NCBI GenBank assembly: GCA_009923505.1
Contig: RFTK01000004.1
Location: forward strand, 1-59,960
Length of the DNA: 59,960 nt
Source: Betaproteobacteria bacterium
GTDB taxonomy: Bacteria; Pseudomonadota; Gammaproteobacteria; Burkholderiales; Burkholderiaceae_C
Direction: 5' to 3'
Shown in pieces: positions 41,126-50,053 of the stretch. Numbering within the stretch: the stretch's first letter is position 1; the number at the start of each line of letters is the position of its first letter. The position numbers were made by a program, and so were the translations under genes. Below the pieces are notes generated by a model that saw nothing but the letters and a program-made list of their open reading frames with translations, had not been told where the DNA came from and ran no database searches.

Positions 41126-42055
41126 ATGGACATCCTGCTGCAACAGGTGATCAACGGCTTGGTTCTGGGCAGCATGTATGCCCTGGTGGCGTTGGGATAC
41201 ACCATGGTGTACGGCATCATCAACCTCATTAACTTTGCTCATGGCGAGGTGCTCATGGTGGGCGCGATCACCAGTTGGACGGTGGTGATCTGGCTGCAAG
41301 ACGTCGCGCCCGGCTTGTCCGGTCCGGTGATGCTGGTGATTTCGCTGGTGGTGGCCTGCACTGTGGCGGCGCTGCTCAACCTCACCATTGAAAAGTTGGC
41401 GTATCGCCCGTTGCGCCATGCGCCCAAGCTCGCGCCGCTGATCACGGCCATCGGGGTTTCCATCTTGCTGCAGACGCTGGCCATGATCATTTGGAAGCCC
41501 AACTACAAACCCTTTCCTGCGCTGCTGCCCACCACGCCCTTTGACATCGCTGGCGCCGTGATCACACCGGTGCAGATCATGATCCTGGTGGTCACTGCGT
41601 GTTCGCTGGCGGTGCTGATGTGGCTGGTGCATGCCACCCGACTCGGCCGCGCCATGCGCGCCACGGCCGAGAACCCGCGCGTGGCCAGTCTGATGGGTGT
41701 GCGTCCCGACGCCGTGATCTCCGCCACCTTCATCATCGGCGCTGTGCTGGCCGCCATCGCGGGCGTGATGTGGGCCCTGAACTACGGCACGGTGCATCAC
41801 GCCATGGGGTTCCTGCCGGGACTCAAGGCCTTCACCGCAGCGGTGTTCGGGGGCATTGGCAACCTGGCAGGTGCGGTGGTGGGCGGTTTGCTGCTGGGAC
41901 TGATCGAGTCCATTGGCTCGGGCTACATCGGCGACCTCACGGGGGGTGTGCTGGGCAGCCATTACGCCGATATTTTTGCGTTCCTGGTGCTGATCCTGAT
42001 GCTCACCCTGCGGCCTTCGGGCCTCTTGGGCGAGCGGGTCGCGGACCGGGCTTGA
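41126..42055 (+). CDS. livH: Branched-chain amino acid ABC transporter permease LivH
   Basis: QQVINGLVLGSMYALVALGYTMVYGIINLINFAHGEVLMVGA. Confidence 0.94.
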   Translation: MDILLQQVINGLVLGSMYALVALGYTMVYGIINLINFAHGEVLMVGAITSWTVVIWLQDVAPGLSGPVMLVISLVVACTVAALLNLTIEKLAYRPLRHAPKLAPLITAIGVSILLQTLAMIIWKPNYKPFPALLPTTPFDIAGAVITPVQIMILVVTACSLAVLMWLVHATRLGRAMRATAENPRVASLMGVRPDAVISATFIIGAVLAAIAGVMWALNYGTVHHAMGFLPGLKAFTAAVFGGIGNLAGAVVGGLLLGLIESIGSGYIGDLTGGVLGSHYADIFAFLVLILMLTLRPSGLLGERVADRA

Positions 42056-42066
42056 GGAAATCCACC

Positions 42067-43155
42067 ATGAACGCTCCTCGTCGCTGGATGCTGTGGTTGC
42101 TGGCCTTGTGTGTGCTGCCTTTGCTGTTGCAGCAAGTGGGCAATGGCTGGGTGCGCATTGCCGACACCGCCTTGCTCTATGTGCTGCTGGCGGTGGGTCT
42201 GAACATCGTGGTGGGCTATGCGGGCTTGCTCGATCTGGGCTATGTCGCGTTTTTTGCCGTCGGGGCGTATCTCTATGCCCTGCTGGCTTCGCCGCATTTG
42301 ATGGAAACCTTCGAGTGGCTGGCGGTGATGCTGCCAGGGGGCTTGCACACGCCGCTGTGGTTGGTCATCCCTGCGGCGGCGGTGCTGGCGGGACTGCTGG
42401 GGGTTTTGTTGGGCGCACCCACGCTGAAACTGCGTGGTGACTACCTGGCCATCGTGACGCTGGGGTTTGGGGAAATCATCCGCGTGTTTCTCAACAACCT
42501 GGACCAGCCCGTCAACCTCACCAACGGACCCAAGGGCTTGGGCACCATCGATCCGGTGACCGTCTTTGGCCATCCCTTGTCGCGTCGACTGGACCTGGGC
42601 TTTGTTGAGTTGCCCTCGGTCACGCTCTACTACTACTTGTTTCTGCTGCTGGTGGTGGTGGCGGTGGTGTTTTCGCACCGGTTGGAAACTTCTCGCATTG
42701 GGCGCGCCTGGATGGCCATTCGCGAGGATGAAATTGCCGCGCGTGCCATGGGTATCGACACGCGCAACCTCAAGCTGTTGGCCTTTGGCATGGGCGCCAC
42801 CCTGGGCGGTGTGTCTGGCACGCTGTTCGCCTCCTTTCAGGGCTTTGTCTCGCCCGAATCCTTCAGCCTGATGGAGTCCGTGATGATCGTGGCCATGGTG
42901 GTGTTGGGCGGCCTGGGCCATTTGCCGGGCGTCATCCTGGGCGCTGTCTTGCTCTCGGCCTTGCCCGAGGTGTTGCGTTACACCGTGGGGCCGTTGATGG
43001 CGCTGACCGATGGGCGACTGGATCCGGCCATCCTGCGGCAACTCCTGATCGCGCTGGCCATGATTCTGGTCATGCTCTGGCGTCCGCGGGGTCTGTGGCC
43101 ATCGCCAGAACACGGCTCACCAGCAGCCTCGCCCCGCAAGGGGGCTGGTGCATGA
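42067..43155 (+). CDS. livM: Branched-chain amino acid ABC transporter permease LivM
   Basis: LLYVLLAVGLNIVVGYAGLLDLGYVAFFAVGAYLYAL. Confidence 0.94.
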   Translation: MNAPRRWMLWLLALCVLPLLLQQVGNGWVRIADTALLYVLLAVGLNIVVGYAGLLDLGYVAFFAVGAYLYALLASPHLMETFEWLAVMLPGGLHTPLWLVIPAAAVLAGLLGVLLGAPTLKLRGDYLAIVTLGFGEIIRVFLNNLDQPVNLTNGPKGLGTIDPVTVFGHPLSRRLDLGFVELPSVTLYYYLFLLLVVVAVVFSHRLETSRIGRAWMAIREDEIAARAMGIDTRNLKLLAFGMGATLGGVSGTLFASFQGFVSPESFSLMESVMIVAMVVLGGLGHLPGVILGAVLLSALPEVLRYTVGPLMALTDGRLDPAILRQLLIALAMILVMLWRPRGLWPSPEHGSPAASPRKGAGA

Positions 43156-43925
43156 CTGCGGCACCGTTGCTCGAGGTGTCGGGCATCTCCAAGCGTTTTG
43201 GGGGCTTGCAGGCCCTGAGCGAGGTGAGCTTGCAAATTCAACGCGGTCAGGTCTATGGCCTGATTGGGCCCAATGGGGCGGGCAAGACCACCTTCTTCAA
43301 CGTCATCACCGGTTTGTATGCGCCGGACAGCGGCCGCTTTGAGTTGGCGGGCCAGCCCTACGAGCCCACGGCGGTGCACCGGGTGGCGCGTGCCGGCATC
43401 GCGCGCACGTTTCAGAACATCCGCCTGTTTGCCGACATGACTGCGCTGGAAAACGTCATGGTGGGGCGGCATGTGCGCACCCATTCTGGGGTGTGGGGTG
43501 CGTTGTGGCGCACGGCAGCCTTTCGGCAAGAGGAGGCCGAGATCGAACAGGCCGCCCACCACTGGTTGCGCTATGTGGGGATAGATCATTTCGCTGCCCA
43601 GAAAGCGCGCACGCTGAGTTACGGCGATCAGCGCCGTCTGGAAATTGCGCGCGCTCTGGCCACCGAACCGCTGTTGCTGGCGCTCGACGAACCCGCGGCC
43701 GGCATGAATGCCACTGAAAAAGTTCAACTGCGCGAGTTGATCGATCGCATTCGACTCGACGGTCGCACGGTGCTGCTGATCGAGCACGACGTCAAACTCG
43801 TCATGGGCTTGTGCGACCGGGTCACGGTACTCGACGAGGGGCGTTGTATCGCGGAAGGTCTGCCCGCCGAGGTGCAGCGCAACACGCGTGTGATCGAGGC
43901 CTACCTGGGTGCGGGAGGCGCTTGA
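43152..43925 (+). CDS. livG: Branched-chain amino acid ABC transporter ATP-binding protein LivG
   Basis: GPNGAGKTTFFNVITGLY, LSYGDQRRLEIARALATEPLLLALDEPAAGMN. Confidence 0.95.
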   Translation: MTAAPLLEVSGISKRFGGLQALSEVSLQIQRGQVYGLIGPNGAGKTTFFNVITGLYAPDSGRFELAGQPYEPTAVHRVARAGIARTFQNIRLFADMTALENVMVGRHVRTHSGVWGALWRTAAFRQEEAEIEQAAHHWLRYVGIDHFAAQKARTLSYGDQRRLEIARALATEPLLLALDEPAAGMNATEKVQLRELIDRIRLDGRTVLLIEHDVKLVMGLCDRVTVLDEGRCIAEGLPAEVQRNTRVIEAYLGAGGA

Positions 43926-43926
43926 G

Positions 43927-44658
43927 ATGAACACCCACCACAAGCGCCCAGAGCCGATGCTGTCGGTGCGCGATTTACGCGTGTCCTACGGCGGCATTCA
44001 AGCCGTGAAGGGCGTGAGCTTTGAGGTCATGCCGGGCGAACTGGTGTGCCTGATCGGCTCCAACGGGGCCGGCAAAACCACCACCATGAAAGCGGTCACC
44101 CGCTTGTTGCCCTGCACCGGTGATGTGCTCTACCAAGGGCAGTCGTTAACCAGCCAGGGACCCTGGGATCTGGTGGGGCAGGGACTGGCGATGGTGCCCG
44201 AAGGTCGCGGTGTGTTTGCCCGCATGACCGTGCTGGAAAACCTGCAGATGGGCGCCTATCAGCGCCAGGACCCGGCGGACGTGGCGGCGGATATCGAGCG
44301 CATGTACGGCTTGTTTCCACGCTTGAAGGAGCGCCGCGCGCAACTGGCCGGCACGCTCTCGGGCGGCGAGCAGCAAATGCTGGCCATGGGCCGTGCCTTG
44401 ATGAGCCGCCCGCGCATGCTGTTGCTCGATGAGCCCTCGATGGGCTTGTCCCCCTTGATGGTGGACCGGATATTCGAGGTGATCGCGCAAGTGGCCGCCG
44501 AGGGCGTCACGCTGTTGCTGGTGGAGCAAAACGCCAGCCGCGCGCTCAAGCTCGCGCAACGCGGGTATGTGATGGAGTCGGGTGAGATCACGCTCACAGG
44601 CCCGGCCGCCGAGCTGCTTGACGATCCCAAGGTGCAGGCGGCGTACCTGGGACATTGA
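43927..44658 (+). CDS. livF: Branched-chain amino acid ABC transporter ATP-binding protein LivF
   Basis: GSNGAGKTTTMKAV, LSGGEQQMLAMGRALMSRPRMLLLDEPSMGL. Confidence 0.95.
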   Translation: MNTHHKRPEPMLSVRDLRVSYGGIQAVKGVSFEVMPGELVCLIGSNGAGKTTTMKAVTRLLPCTGDVLYQGQSLTSQGPWDLVGQGLAMVPEGRGVFARMTVLENLQMGAYQRQDPADVAADIERMYGLFPRLKERRAQLAGTLSGGEQQMLAMGRALMSRPRMLLLDEPSMGLSPLMVDRIFEVIAQVAAEGVTLLLVEQNASRALKLAQRGYVMESGEITLTGPAAELLDDPKVQAAYLGH

Positions 44659-44664
44659 GCTGGG

Positions 44665-45678
44665 TCAGTCGACGCGTGCGCCGCTGGCCTTGACCACTTT
44701 TTCGTACTTGGCCCGTTCGCTGGCCATGAACTCGCCAAACGCTGCGGGAGTATTCACCACCGGCTCGGCCATCAGTTGCGCAAAACGCGCGCGCGTTTGC
44801 GGATCGTTCAAGGCCGCGGCAAACGCCTGGTGCAGCCGTTGAACCACGTCCGCCGGCGTGGCGGCGGGGGCCACCAGTCCCCACCAGGTGTCGATTTCCA
44901 GACCCGGCAGTGCTTCCGCCATGGCTGGTACATCCGGTAGCACGTTCGAGCGCTTGGCGGTGGTCACTGCCAAGGCCTTGAGCTTGCCCGCGCGGATGTT
45001 GGGGGCAGCCGTGGCCAGGTTGTCAATGTTGAAGTCCACTTGCCCTGACAGCAGCGCCAGCTGAGCCGGGTTGCCGCCGTTGTAGGGGATGTGCACCGCG
45101 AAAATACCCGCCGCCTTCTTGAACATCTCACCCGCCAGGTGCCCGGCACTGCCGTTGCCCCCCGAGCCGTAGTTGAGCTGGCCCGGATGCGCGCGTGCGT
45201 AGGTGATGAGGTCCTGGAAGGAGCGGATATCGAGTCGCTCCGCGGTTTGCGTGTTGATGACGAGCACATTGGGCACGCGCAGGATCTGGGTGATGGGCGC
45301 GAAATCGCGCGCCGCATCAAACGGCATTTTGCTGAACAACCAGGGGTTGATGGCATGCGTGGCCACGGCCGAAATACCAATGGTGTGCCCGTCCGGCGCG
45401 GCCTTGGCCACCAGGTCCACGCCCAGGTTGCCGCCAGCCCCCGGACGGTTGTCAATGACCACGGTACCCAGGGTGTCGCGCACCCGCTCGGCCAGCCAGC
45501 GCGCGGTGACGTCGATCGGTCCACCGGCGGCATAGGGCACGACCAGGCGGATGGGTTTGGTGCTCGTACCCATGACGGGCTGGGCCAGCAAACCGCCGGG
45601 GCCAAGGCTGCCCAGGGCTGCGAGTGAGAGCACCACCTGCCGGCGACGTGGCGTGAATGAGTGAGACGTCAAAGACAT
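44665..45678 (-). CDS. Bug-family (TctC-like) extracytoplasmic solute-binding protein
   Basis: Signal with RRRQ; TKPIRLVVPYAAGGPIDVTARWLAERV, VIDNRPGAGGNLGVDLVAKAAPDG. Confidence 0.93.
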   Translation of the reverse strand: MSLTSHSFTPRRRQVVLSLAALGSLGPGGLLAQPVMGTSTKPIRLVVPYAAGGPIDVTARWLAERVRDTLGTVVIDNRPGAGGNLGVDLVAKAAPDGHTIGISAVATHAINPWLFSKMPFDAARDFAPITQILRVPNVLVINTQTAERLDIRSFQDLITYARAHPGQLNYGSGGNGSAGHLAGEMFKKAAGIFAVHIPYNGGNPAQLALLSGQVDFNIDNLATAAPNIRAGKLKALAVTTAKRSNVLPDVPAMAEALPGLEIDTWWGLVAPAATPADVVQRLHQAFAAALNDPQTRARFAQLMAEPVVNTPAAFGEFMASERAKYEKVVKASGARVD

Positions 45679-45759
45679 GGGAGTGGACTCCGAAAGTGGT
45701 GTTGGTGGATGAGCGCGTGAGCTGGTCAGTGAGCCCATTGGAGGTGACGCGCAAGGCTT

Positions 45760-46794
45760 TCAGGCCGCCTTGTCCGCTTCGCTGGTGAACGAGTCTGCAA
45801 AAAACGCTTCTTCGGGCAAGCGGGCCTGGGCCACAAAATCGCGCTTGGCCGAGTCCACCATCACCGGCACGCCGCAGGCGTAAACCTCATGACCGGATAA
45901 ATCGGGCACGTCTTGCAGCACGGCCAGGTGCACGAACCCGGTGCGACCCGTCCAGTGGTCCTCGGGCAGCGCGTCGGACACCACCGGTACATAGCGCAAG
46001 TGTGGCATCTGTTGAAGTTGCTCCTGCACCCAGGCGTCCAGATACAAATCACTGGGACGACGCCCTCCCCAGTACAGGGTCGCCGGTCGGGTGATGCCTT
46101 GGGCCTGCATGTGTTCCAGGATGGCCTTGATGGGCGCAAAGCCTGTGCCCGAGGCCAGCAGCACCATCGGCTTGTCCGAGTCTTCACGCAGGAAGAAGCT
46201 GCCTTGCGGTGCTTCAATGCGCACAATGTCCTTGACCTTCAGGGTGCTGAACACCTGATCGGTGAAGAGACCACCCGGAAGATGGCGGATATGCAGGTCC
46301 ACCACCGGTGGCGTGCCCAGCGACTGCGGGGCATTGCCCATGGAGTAGCTGCGGCGCGAACCATCGCGCAGCAGCACGTCGAGGTACTGGCCGGCGTGAA
46401 ACGGAAAGGTCTCGCTGGCCGGCAGTTGCAAGCGCACGATCATCACATCGTGCGAGACGCGATCAAGCGAGAGCACGCGCGCGGGCATTTTGCGAATGGG
46501 GTATTGCCCGGCCTCAACCACCTGGCGCGATTCAAGTACCACGTCGCTGGTGGCGGTGGCGCAGCAGGTGAGCACAAAACCTTGCGTTTCTTCGTCCGCA
46601 CTCAGCGCCTTGGCCTGGTGTTCGCCATGCACCACCGAGCCGGAGATTTTTTTGCACTTGCACGAGCCACAGGCACCGTCCTTGCACCCGTAGGGCAAGC
46701 CAATGCCTTGGCGAAGGCCGGCTGCCAGCAGCGTTTCATCGGACTGGGCGTCGAATTCTCGTCCGCTGGGCTGCACGCTGATCTTGAAACTCAT
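45760..46794 (-). CDS. 2Fe-2S/FAD-NAD(P)H oxidoreductase (CDP-6-deoxy-delta-3,4-glucoseen reductase-like)
   Basis: YGCKDGACGSCKCK...C ferredoxin site; RRSYSMGNAP FAD motif; LLASGTGFAPIKAIL. Confidence 0.87.
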   Translation of the reverse strand: MSFKISVQPSGREFDAQSDETLLAAGLRQGIGLPYGCKDGACGSCKCKKISGSVVHGEHQAKALSADEETQGFVLTCCATATSDVVLESRQVVEAGQYPIRKMPARVLSLDRVSHDVMIVRLQLPASETFPFHAGQYLDVLLRDGSRRSYSMGNAPQSLGTPPVVDLHIRHLPGGLFTDQVFSTLKVKDIVRIEAPQGSFFLREDSDKPMVLLASGTGFAPIKAILEHMQAQGITRPATLYWGGRRPSDLYLDAWVQEQLQQMPHLRYVPVVSDALPEDHWTGRTGFVHLAVLQDVPDLSGHEVYACGVPVMVDSAKRDFVAQARLPEEAFFADSFTSEADKAA

Positions 46795-46851
46795 CTTTCG
46801 GTATCCTTGGGGTTCTCAACACACGGCAGTTTGGCTGCCAACCTCTGAATT

Positions 46852-47775
46852 GTGCCCTCAAACCAGTCCCCTCTAGGCGCCTTGCCCGCCCGCTTCCGAC
46901 GCGAACGCGTCCTGATCGTGGGCTGCGGAGACGTGGGTCAGCGCGTGGCCAAGCCGTTGTCTCGGCGCGCGCGCGTGCTGGCCTTGACGTCTTCAGCGGC
47001 GCGCTGCGATGCCTTGCGGGCTTTGGGCGTGGTGCCGCTGGTGGGCAATCTGGACGATCCGTCCAGCCTGCGACGGCTGGCTGGTCTGGCCACCCGCGTG
47101 TTGCATCTGGCACCTCCGCCCGGCGAGGGCCTGGATGACCCCCGCACGCATGCCTTACTGGCGGCGTTGTCGCTTCGATCGGCGCCACGCGCGTTGGTCT
47201 ACGGCTCCACCAGTGGGGTGTATGGCGATTGCCAGGGCGCATGGGTCAGCGAGTCCAGACCCGTGGCACCTTTCACCCGACGAGCCATGCGTCGTGTCGA
47301 TGCCGAGGACGCAGTGCGGCATTGGGGCCGGCGTTGGGCGGGCGATGCGCGTGCGCTCATCCTGCGCATTCCCGGCATCTATGCGCCCGATCGTGCAGGC
47401 GGAACGCCGCGCGCGCGATTGCTGCGCGGCACACCGGTCCTGCAACGCGAGGACGATGTGTTCACCAACCACATCCACGCGGATGATCTGGCTCGGGCCT
47501 GCGACCTGGCGTTGTGGCGCACACGCGCTCAACGCGTGGTGCAGGTGTGTGACGAGTCCGATTTGCGGATGGGGGACTATTTCGACCTGGCCGCCGACCT
47601 GTACCAACTCCCCCGTCCGCAGCGTGTGGCCCGCAAAGCCGCTGAGGACACGCTGCCGCTCATGCTCTTGAGTTTCATGAGTGAATCCCGACGGCTGGAC
47701 AACACCCGCATGCGGCGCGAGTTGCGTGTGCGCTTGCGCTATCCCACCGTGCGTGAAGGCCTGGCCTCAACATGA
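46852..47775 (+). CDS. NAD(P)-dependent epimerase/SDR-family protein (YeeZ-like; GTG start)
   Basis: RVLIVGCGDVGQRVAKPL, VYGSTSGVYGDCQGAWVSE, NHIHADDLARA. Confidence 0.85.
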   Translation: MPSNQSPLGALPARFRRERVLIVGCGDVGQRVAKPLSRRARVLALTSSAARCDALRALGVVPLVGNLDDPSSLRRLAGLATRVLHLAPPPGEGLDDPRTHALLAALSLRSAPRALVYGSTSGVYGDCQGAWVSESRPVAPFTRRAMRRVDAEDAVRHWGRRWAGDARALILRIPGIYAPDRAGGTPRARLLRGTPVLQREDDVFTNHIHADDLARACDLALWRTRAQRVVQVCDESDLRMGDYFDLAADLYQLPRPQRVARKAAEDTLPLMLLSFMSESRRLDNTRMRRELRVRLRYPTVREGLAST

Positions 47776-47803
47776 CACAGGGGCCCGCGAGGGGCCCCTG
47801 TGT
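47775..47803. terminator. 12-bp perfect hairpin between convergent genes, no T-run
   Basis: ACACAGGGGCCC-GCGAG-GGGCCCCTGTGT starting at the stop codon of the upstream gene. Confidence 0.55.
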
Positions 47804-47826
47804 GGAGAAGCGCAGAGGGCGGCGCT

Positions 47827-48810
47827 TCAATCGAGCTTGATGTTCGCCGACTTGATGGCCTGAGCCCAGGTGGCTGTCTCGCGCTCCAGCAGTTTGGTCA
47901 TCTCGGCCGGTGGCAGGAAGCGGGCCTCGACGCCAGCCTGATCAGCGCGCTGACGCGTCTCCGGTGACTCCATGCTGCGCTTGACGTCTTGCGACAACTT
48001 TTGAATCACCGCGGCAGGCGTTCCAGTGGGAACGTACAGCGCAACCCAGGACTCGAGTTCAAAATTTGGCAGACCGGCTTGTGCCACGGTTGGGACCTGG
48101 GGCAGTTGCGGATGCCGTGTCTTGCCCGTCACAGCCAGCGCTTTGAGCTTGCCGGCCAGCACATGACCCATCACCGAGGGGGGCGTGGTGATGAACACCT
48201 GCACCTGTCCGGCGAGCACATCTTGAATCGCCTGGCCAGAGCCTTTGTAGGGCACGTGGACCATGGCGGTGCCGGTTTGCTGCTCGAAGATTTCAGTGCC
48301 GATGTGCGAGACCGACCCGTTGCCCTGCGAGGCGTAGTTGATCTTGCCCGGGTTCTGCTTGGCGTAGGCAATGAACTCCTTGAGCGTGTTGGCGGGCACT
48401 GAGGGGTGGACAGCAATCACGTTGGTGGCCACGGTGATCAGGCCAATGGGGGTGAGGTCTTTCACGTCCCAAGGCAGCTTGTCCATCAAGATCGGGTTGG
48501 CGATGTGGTAGCCCGAGTACGACACCAAGACGGTGTAGCCATCCTTGGGCGAACGCGCCACCAGCTGGTAGGCCAGGTTGCCGCTGCCCCCCGGCTTGTT
48601 GTCCACCACCACCGGCTGACCGATGAAGCGAGCCAACGGCTCGGCGACCAGACGCGCCGAGGTGTCCACCAGGCCGCCGGGCGGGTTGGGGACCACCAGG
48701 GTGATGGACTTGGTGGGGAAACTCTGAGCCTGGGCCAAGGAGGCAGACAGACTCAGCAGCGAGGAGCCGATGAGCAAGGCGGTGCGACGGGACAGGGAGG
48801 AAACTTTCAT
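47827..48810 (-). CDS. Bug-family (TctC-like) solute-binding protein
   Basis: AQSFPTKSITLVVPNPPGGLVDTSARLVAEPL, VVDNKPGGSGNLAYQLVARSPKDG. Confidence 0.93.
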   Translation of the reverse strand: MKVSSLSRRTALLIGSSLLSLSASLAQAQSFPTKSITLVVPNPPGGLVDTSARLVAEPLARFIGQPVVVDNKPGGSGNLAYQLVARSPKDGYTVLVSYSGYHIANPILMDKLPWDVKDLTPIGLITVATNVIAVHPSVPANTLKEFIAYAKQNPGKINYASQGNGSVSHIGTEIFEQQTGTAMVHVPYKGSGQAIQDVLAGQVQVFITTPPSVMGHVLAGKLKALAVTGKTRHPQLPQVPTVAQAGLPNFELESWVALYVPTGTPAAVIQKLSQDVKRSMESPETRQRADQAGVEARFLPPAEMTKLLERETATWAQAIKSANIKLD

Positions 48811-48869
48811 AGAGAAACTCGAAGGGAACAAAAAAGACGGAATCGGTGCGCAACAAGGTTCACAAAGAA

Positions 48870-48887
48870 GACCGCTGCACAGCGGTC
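48870..48887 (-). terminator. Terminator-like hairpin downstream of the NADH:flavin oxidoreductase gene
   Basis: GACCGCTG-TG-CAGCGGTC followed by TTCTTTG on the minus strand. Confidence 0.5.
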
Positions 48888-48893
48888 AAGCGC

Positions 48894-50015
48894 TCAACGC
48901 ATACCAATATGAATTTTGCCGAAGATGGCTTGTACATCGCGCGGAATGCTGCGCCAGTAGGGCGGGCTGGCGGGCACCTGCCCCCCCAGGGCGGCAGCGG
49001 CTTCCCAGCCCCAATGTGGCTTGTACAGCGCGCTGCGGGCAATGGCCACCAGGTCAGCATCGCCACGTGCCAGGATGTCCTCGGCTTGTTGCGGTTCGGT
49101 GATCAGGCCCACGGCAATGGTGGTCAAGCCGGTGGCGGCCTTCACCTGTTGCGCAAACGGCACCTGGTAGTTGGGGCCGACCGGAATTTTTTGCTTCGAG
49201 GACACACCGCCACTGGAGATGTGGATGTAGTCGGCACCCGCCCCTTGGAGTCGGCGGGTGAGTTCAACAGTGTCGTCCGGGTTCCAGCCCCCCTCGACCC
49301 AGTCGGTGGCTGACAGGCGCACCCCCAGCACGCCATCGAACACGGCTCGAACACCCTGGAAGATGTCCATGAGCAATCGAACGCGGTTGTCAAACGACCC
49401 TCCGTAGGCATCGGTGCGCTGGTTGGACAAGGGAGACAGAAATTCGTGCAGCAAGTAGCCATGGGCACCATGCAGCTCGACGCCTTCCAACCCCATCGCC
49501 TGCAGTCGTCGGGCGGCGGCAATGAAGTCTTCTTGGATGGTCTGAATCTCAGCCGTGGTGAGTTCGCGCGGTGGCGGTTCATCGGGGAGTTGCGAAATGG
49601 CCGAGGGGGCCAGGGCTTGCCATCCGCCCTGATCTTGGGGAATCAGCATACCGCCGCGCCAGGGAACTTCGCTCGACGCTTTGCGTCCGGCGTGGCTGAG
49701 TTGCACGCACATCGGCAAGGGTGGCGCCAGTCGTCGCGCCCGTTGCAAGGTGTCGGCAAAAACGGCCATGGTCTGGTCGTCCCACAGGCCCAGGCAGCCG
49801 GGGGTGATGCGACCTTCAGCACTGACCGCCGTGGCTTCAATGATGACGAAAGACGCCCCACTGTTGAACAGATTGGCCCAGTGCATCAGGTGCCAATCGG
49901 TCGGTCGACCTTCCTCCGCAGAATACTGGCACATGGGTGCGATCACGAGCCGATTGGCCAGAGCGACGGTGCCCCGAGGGGGATGAAATTCCAGGGGAGA
50001 AAAAAGATGGCTCAT
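48894..50015 (-). CDS. NADH:flavin oxidoreductase/NADH oxidase, OYE family (YqjM-like)
   Basis: RLVIAPMCQYSAEEGRPTDWHLMHWANLFNSGASFVIIEATAVSAEGRITPGCLGLW; VQLSHAGRKAS. Confidence 0.93.
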   Translation of the reverse strand: MSHLFSPLEFHPPRGTVALANRLVIAPMCQYSAEEGRPTDWHLMHWANLFNSGASFVIIEATAVSAEGRITPGCLGLWDDQTMAVFADTLQRARRLAPPLPMCVQLSHAGRKASSEVPWRGGMLIPQDQGGWQALAPSAISQLPDEPPPRELTTAEIQTIQEDFIAAARRLQAMGLEGVELHGAHGYLLHEFLSPLSNQRTDAYGGSFDNRVRLLMDIFQGVRAVFDGVLGVRLSATDWVEGGWNPDDTVELTRRLQGAGADYIHISSGGVSSKQKIPVGPNYQVPFAQQVKAATGLTTIAVGLITEPQQAEDILARGDADLVAIARSALYKPHWGWEAAAALGGQVPASPPYWRSIPRDVQAIFGKIHIGMR

Positions 50016-50053
50016 GTGCAGTGCGCAAAAATTATGGGGTAAACGCTGGGGTG

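Noticed and set aside
40196-41962. 588-aa minus-strand ORF antisense to rarA and livH
   Set aside because: Spans two unrelated sense genes and their intergenic gap; His/Gln-rich artefact.
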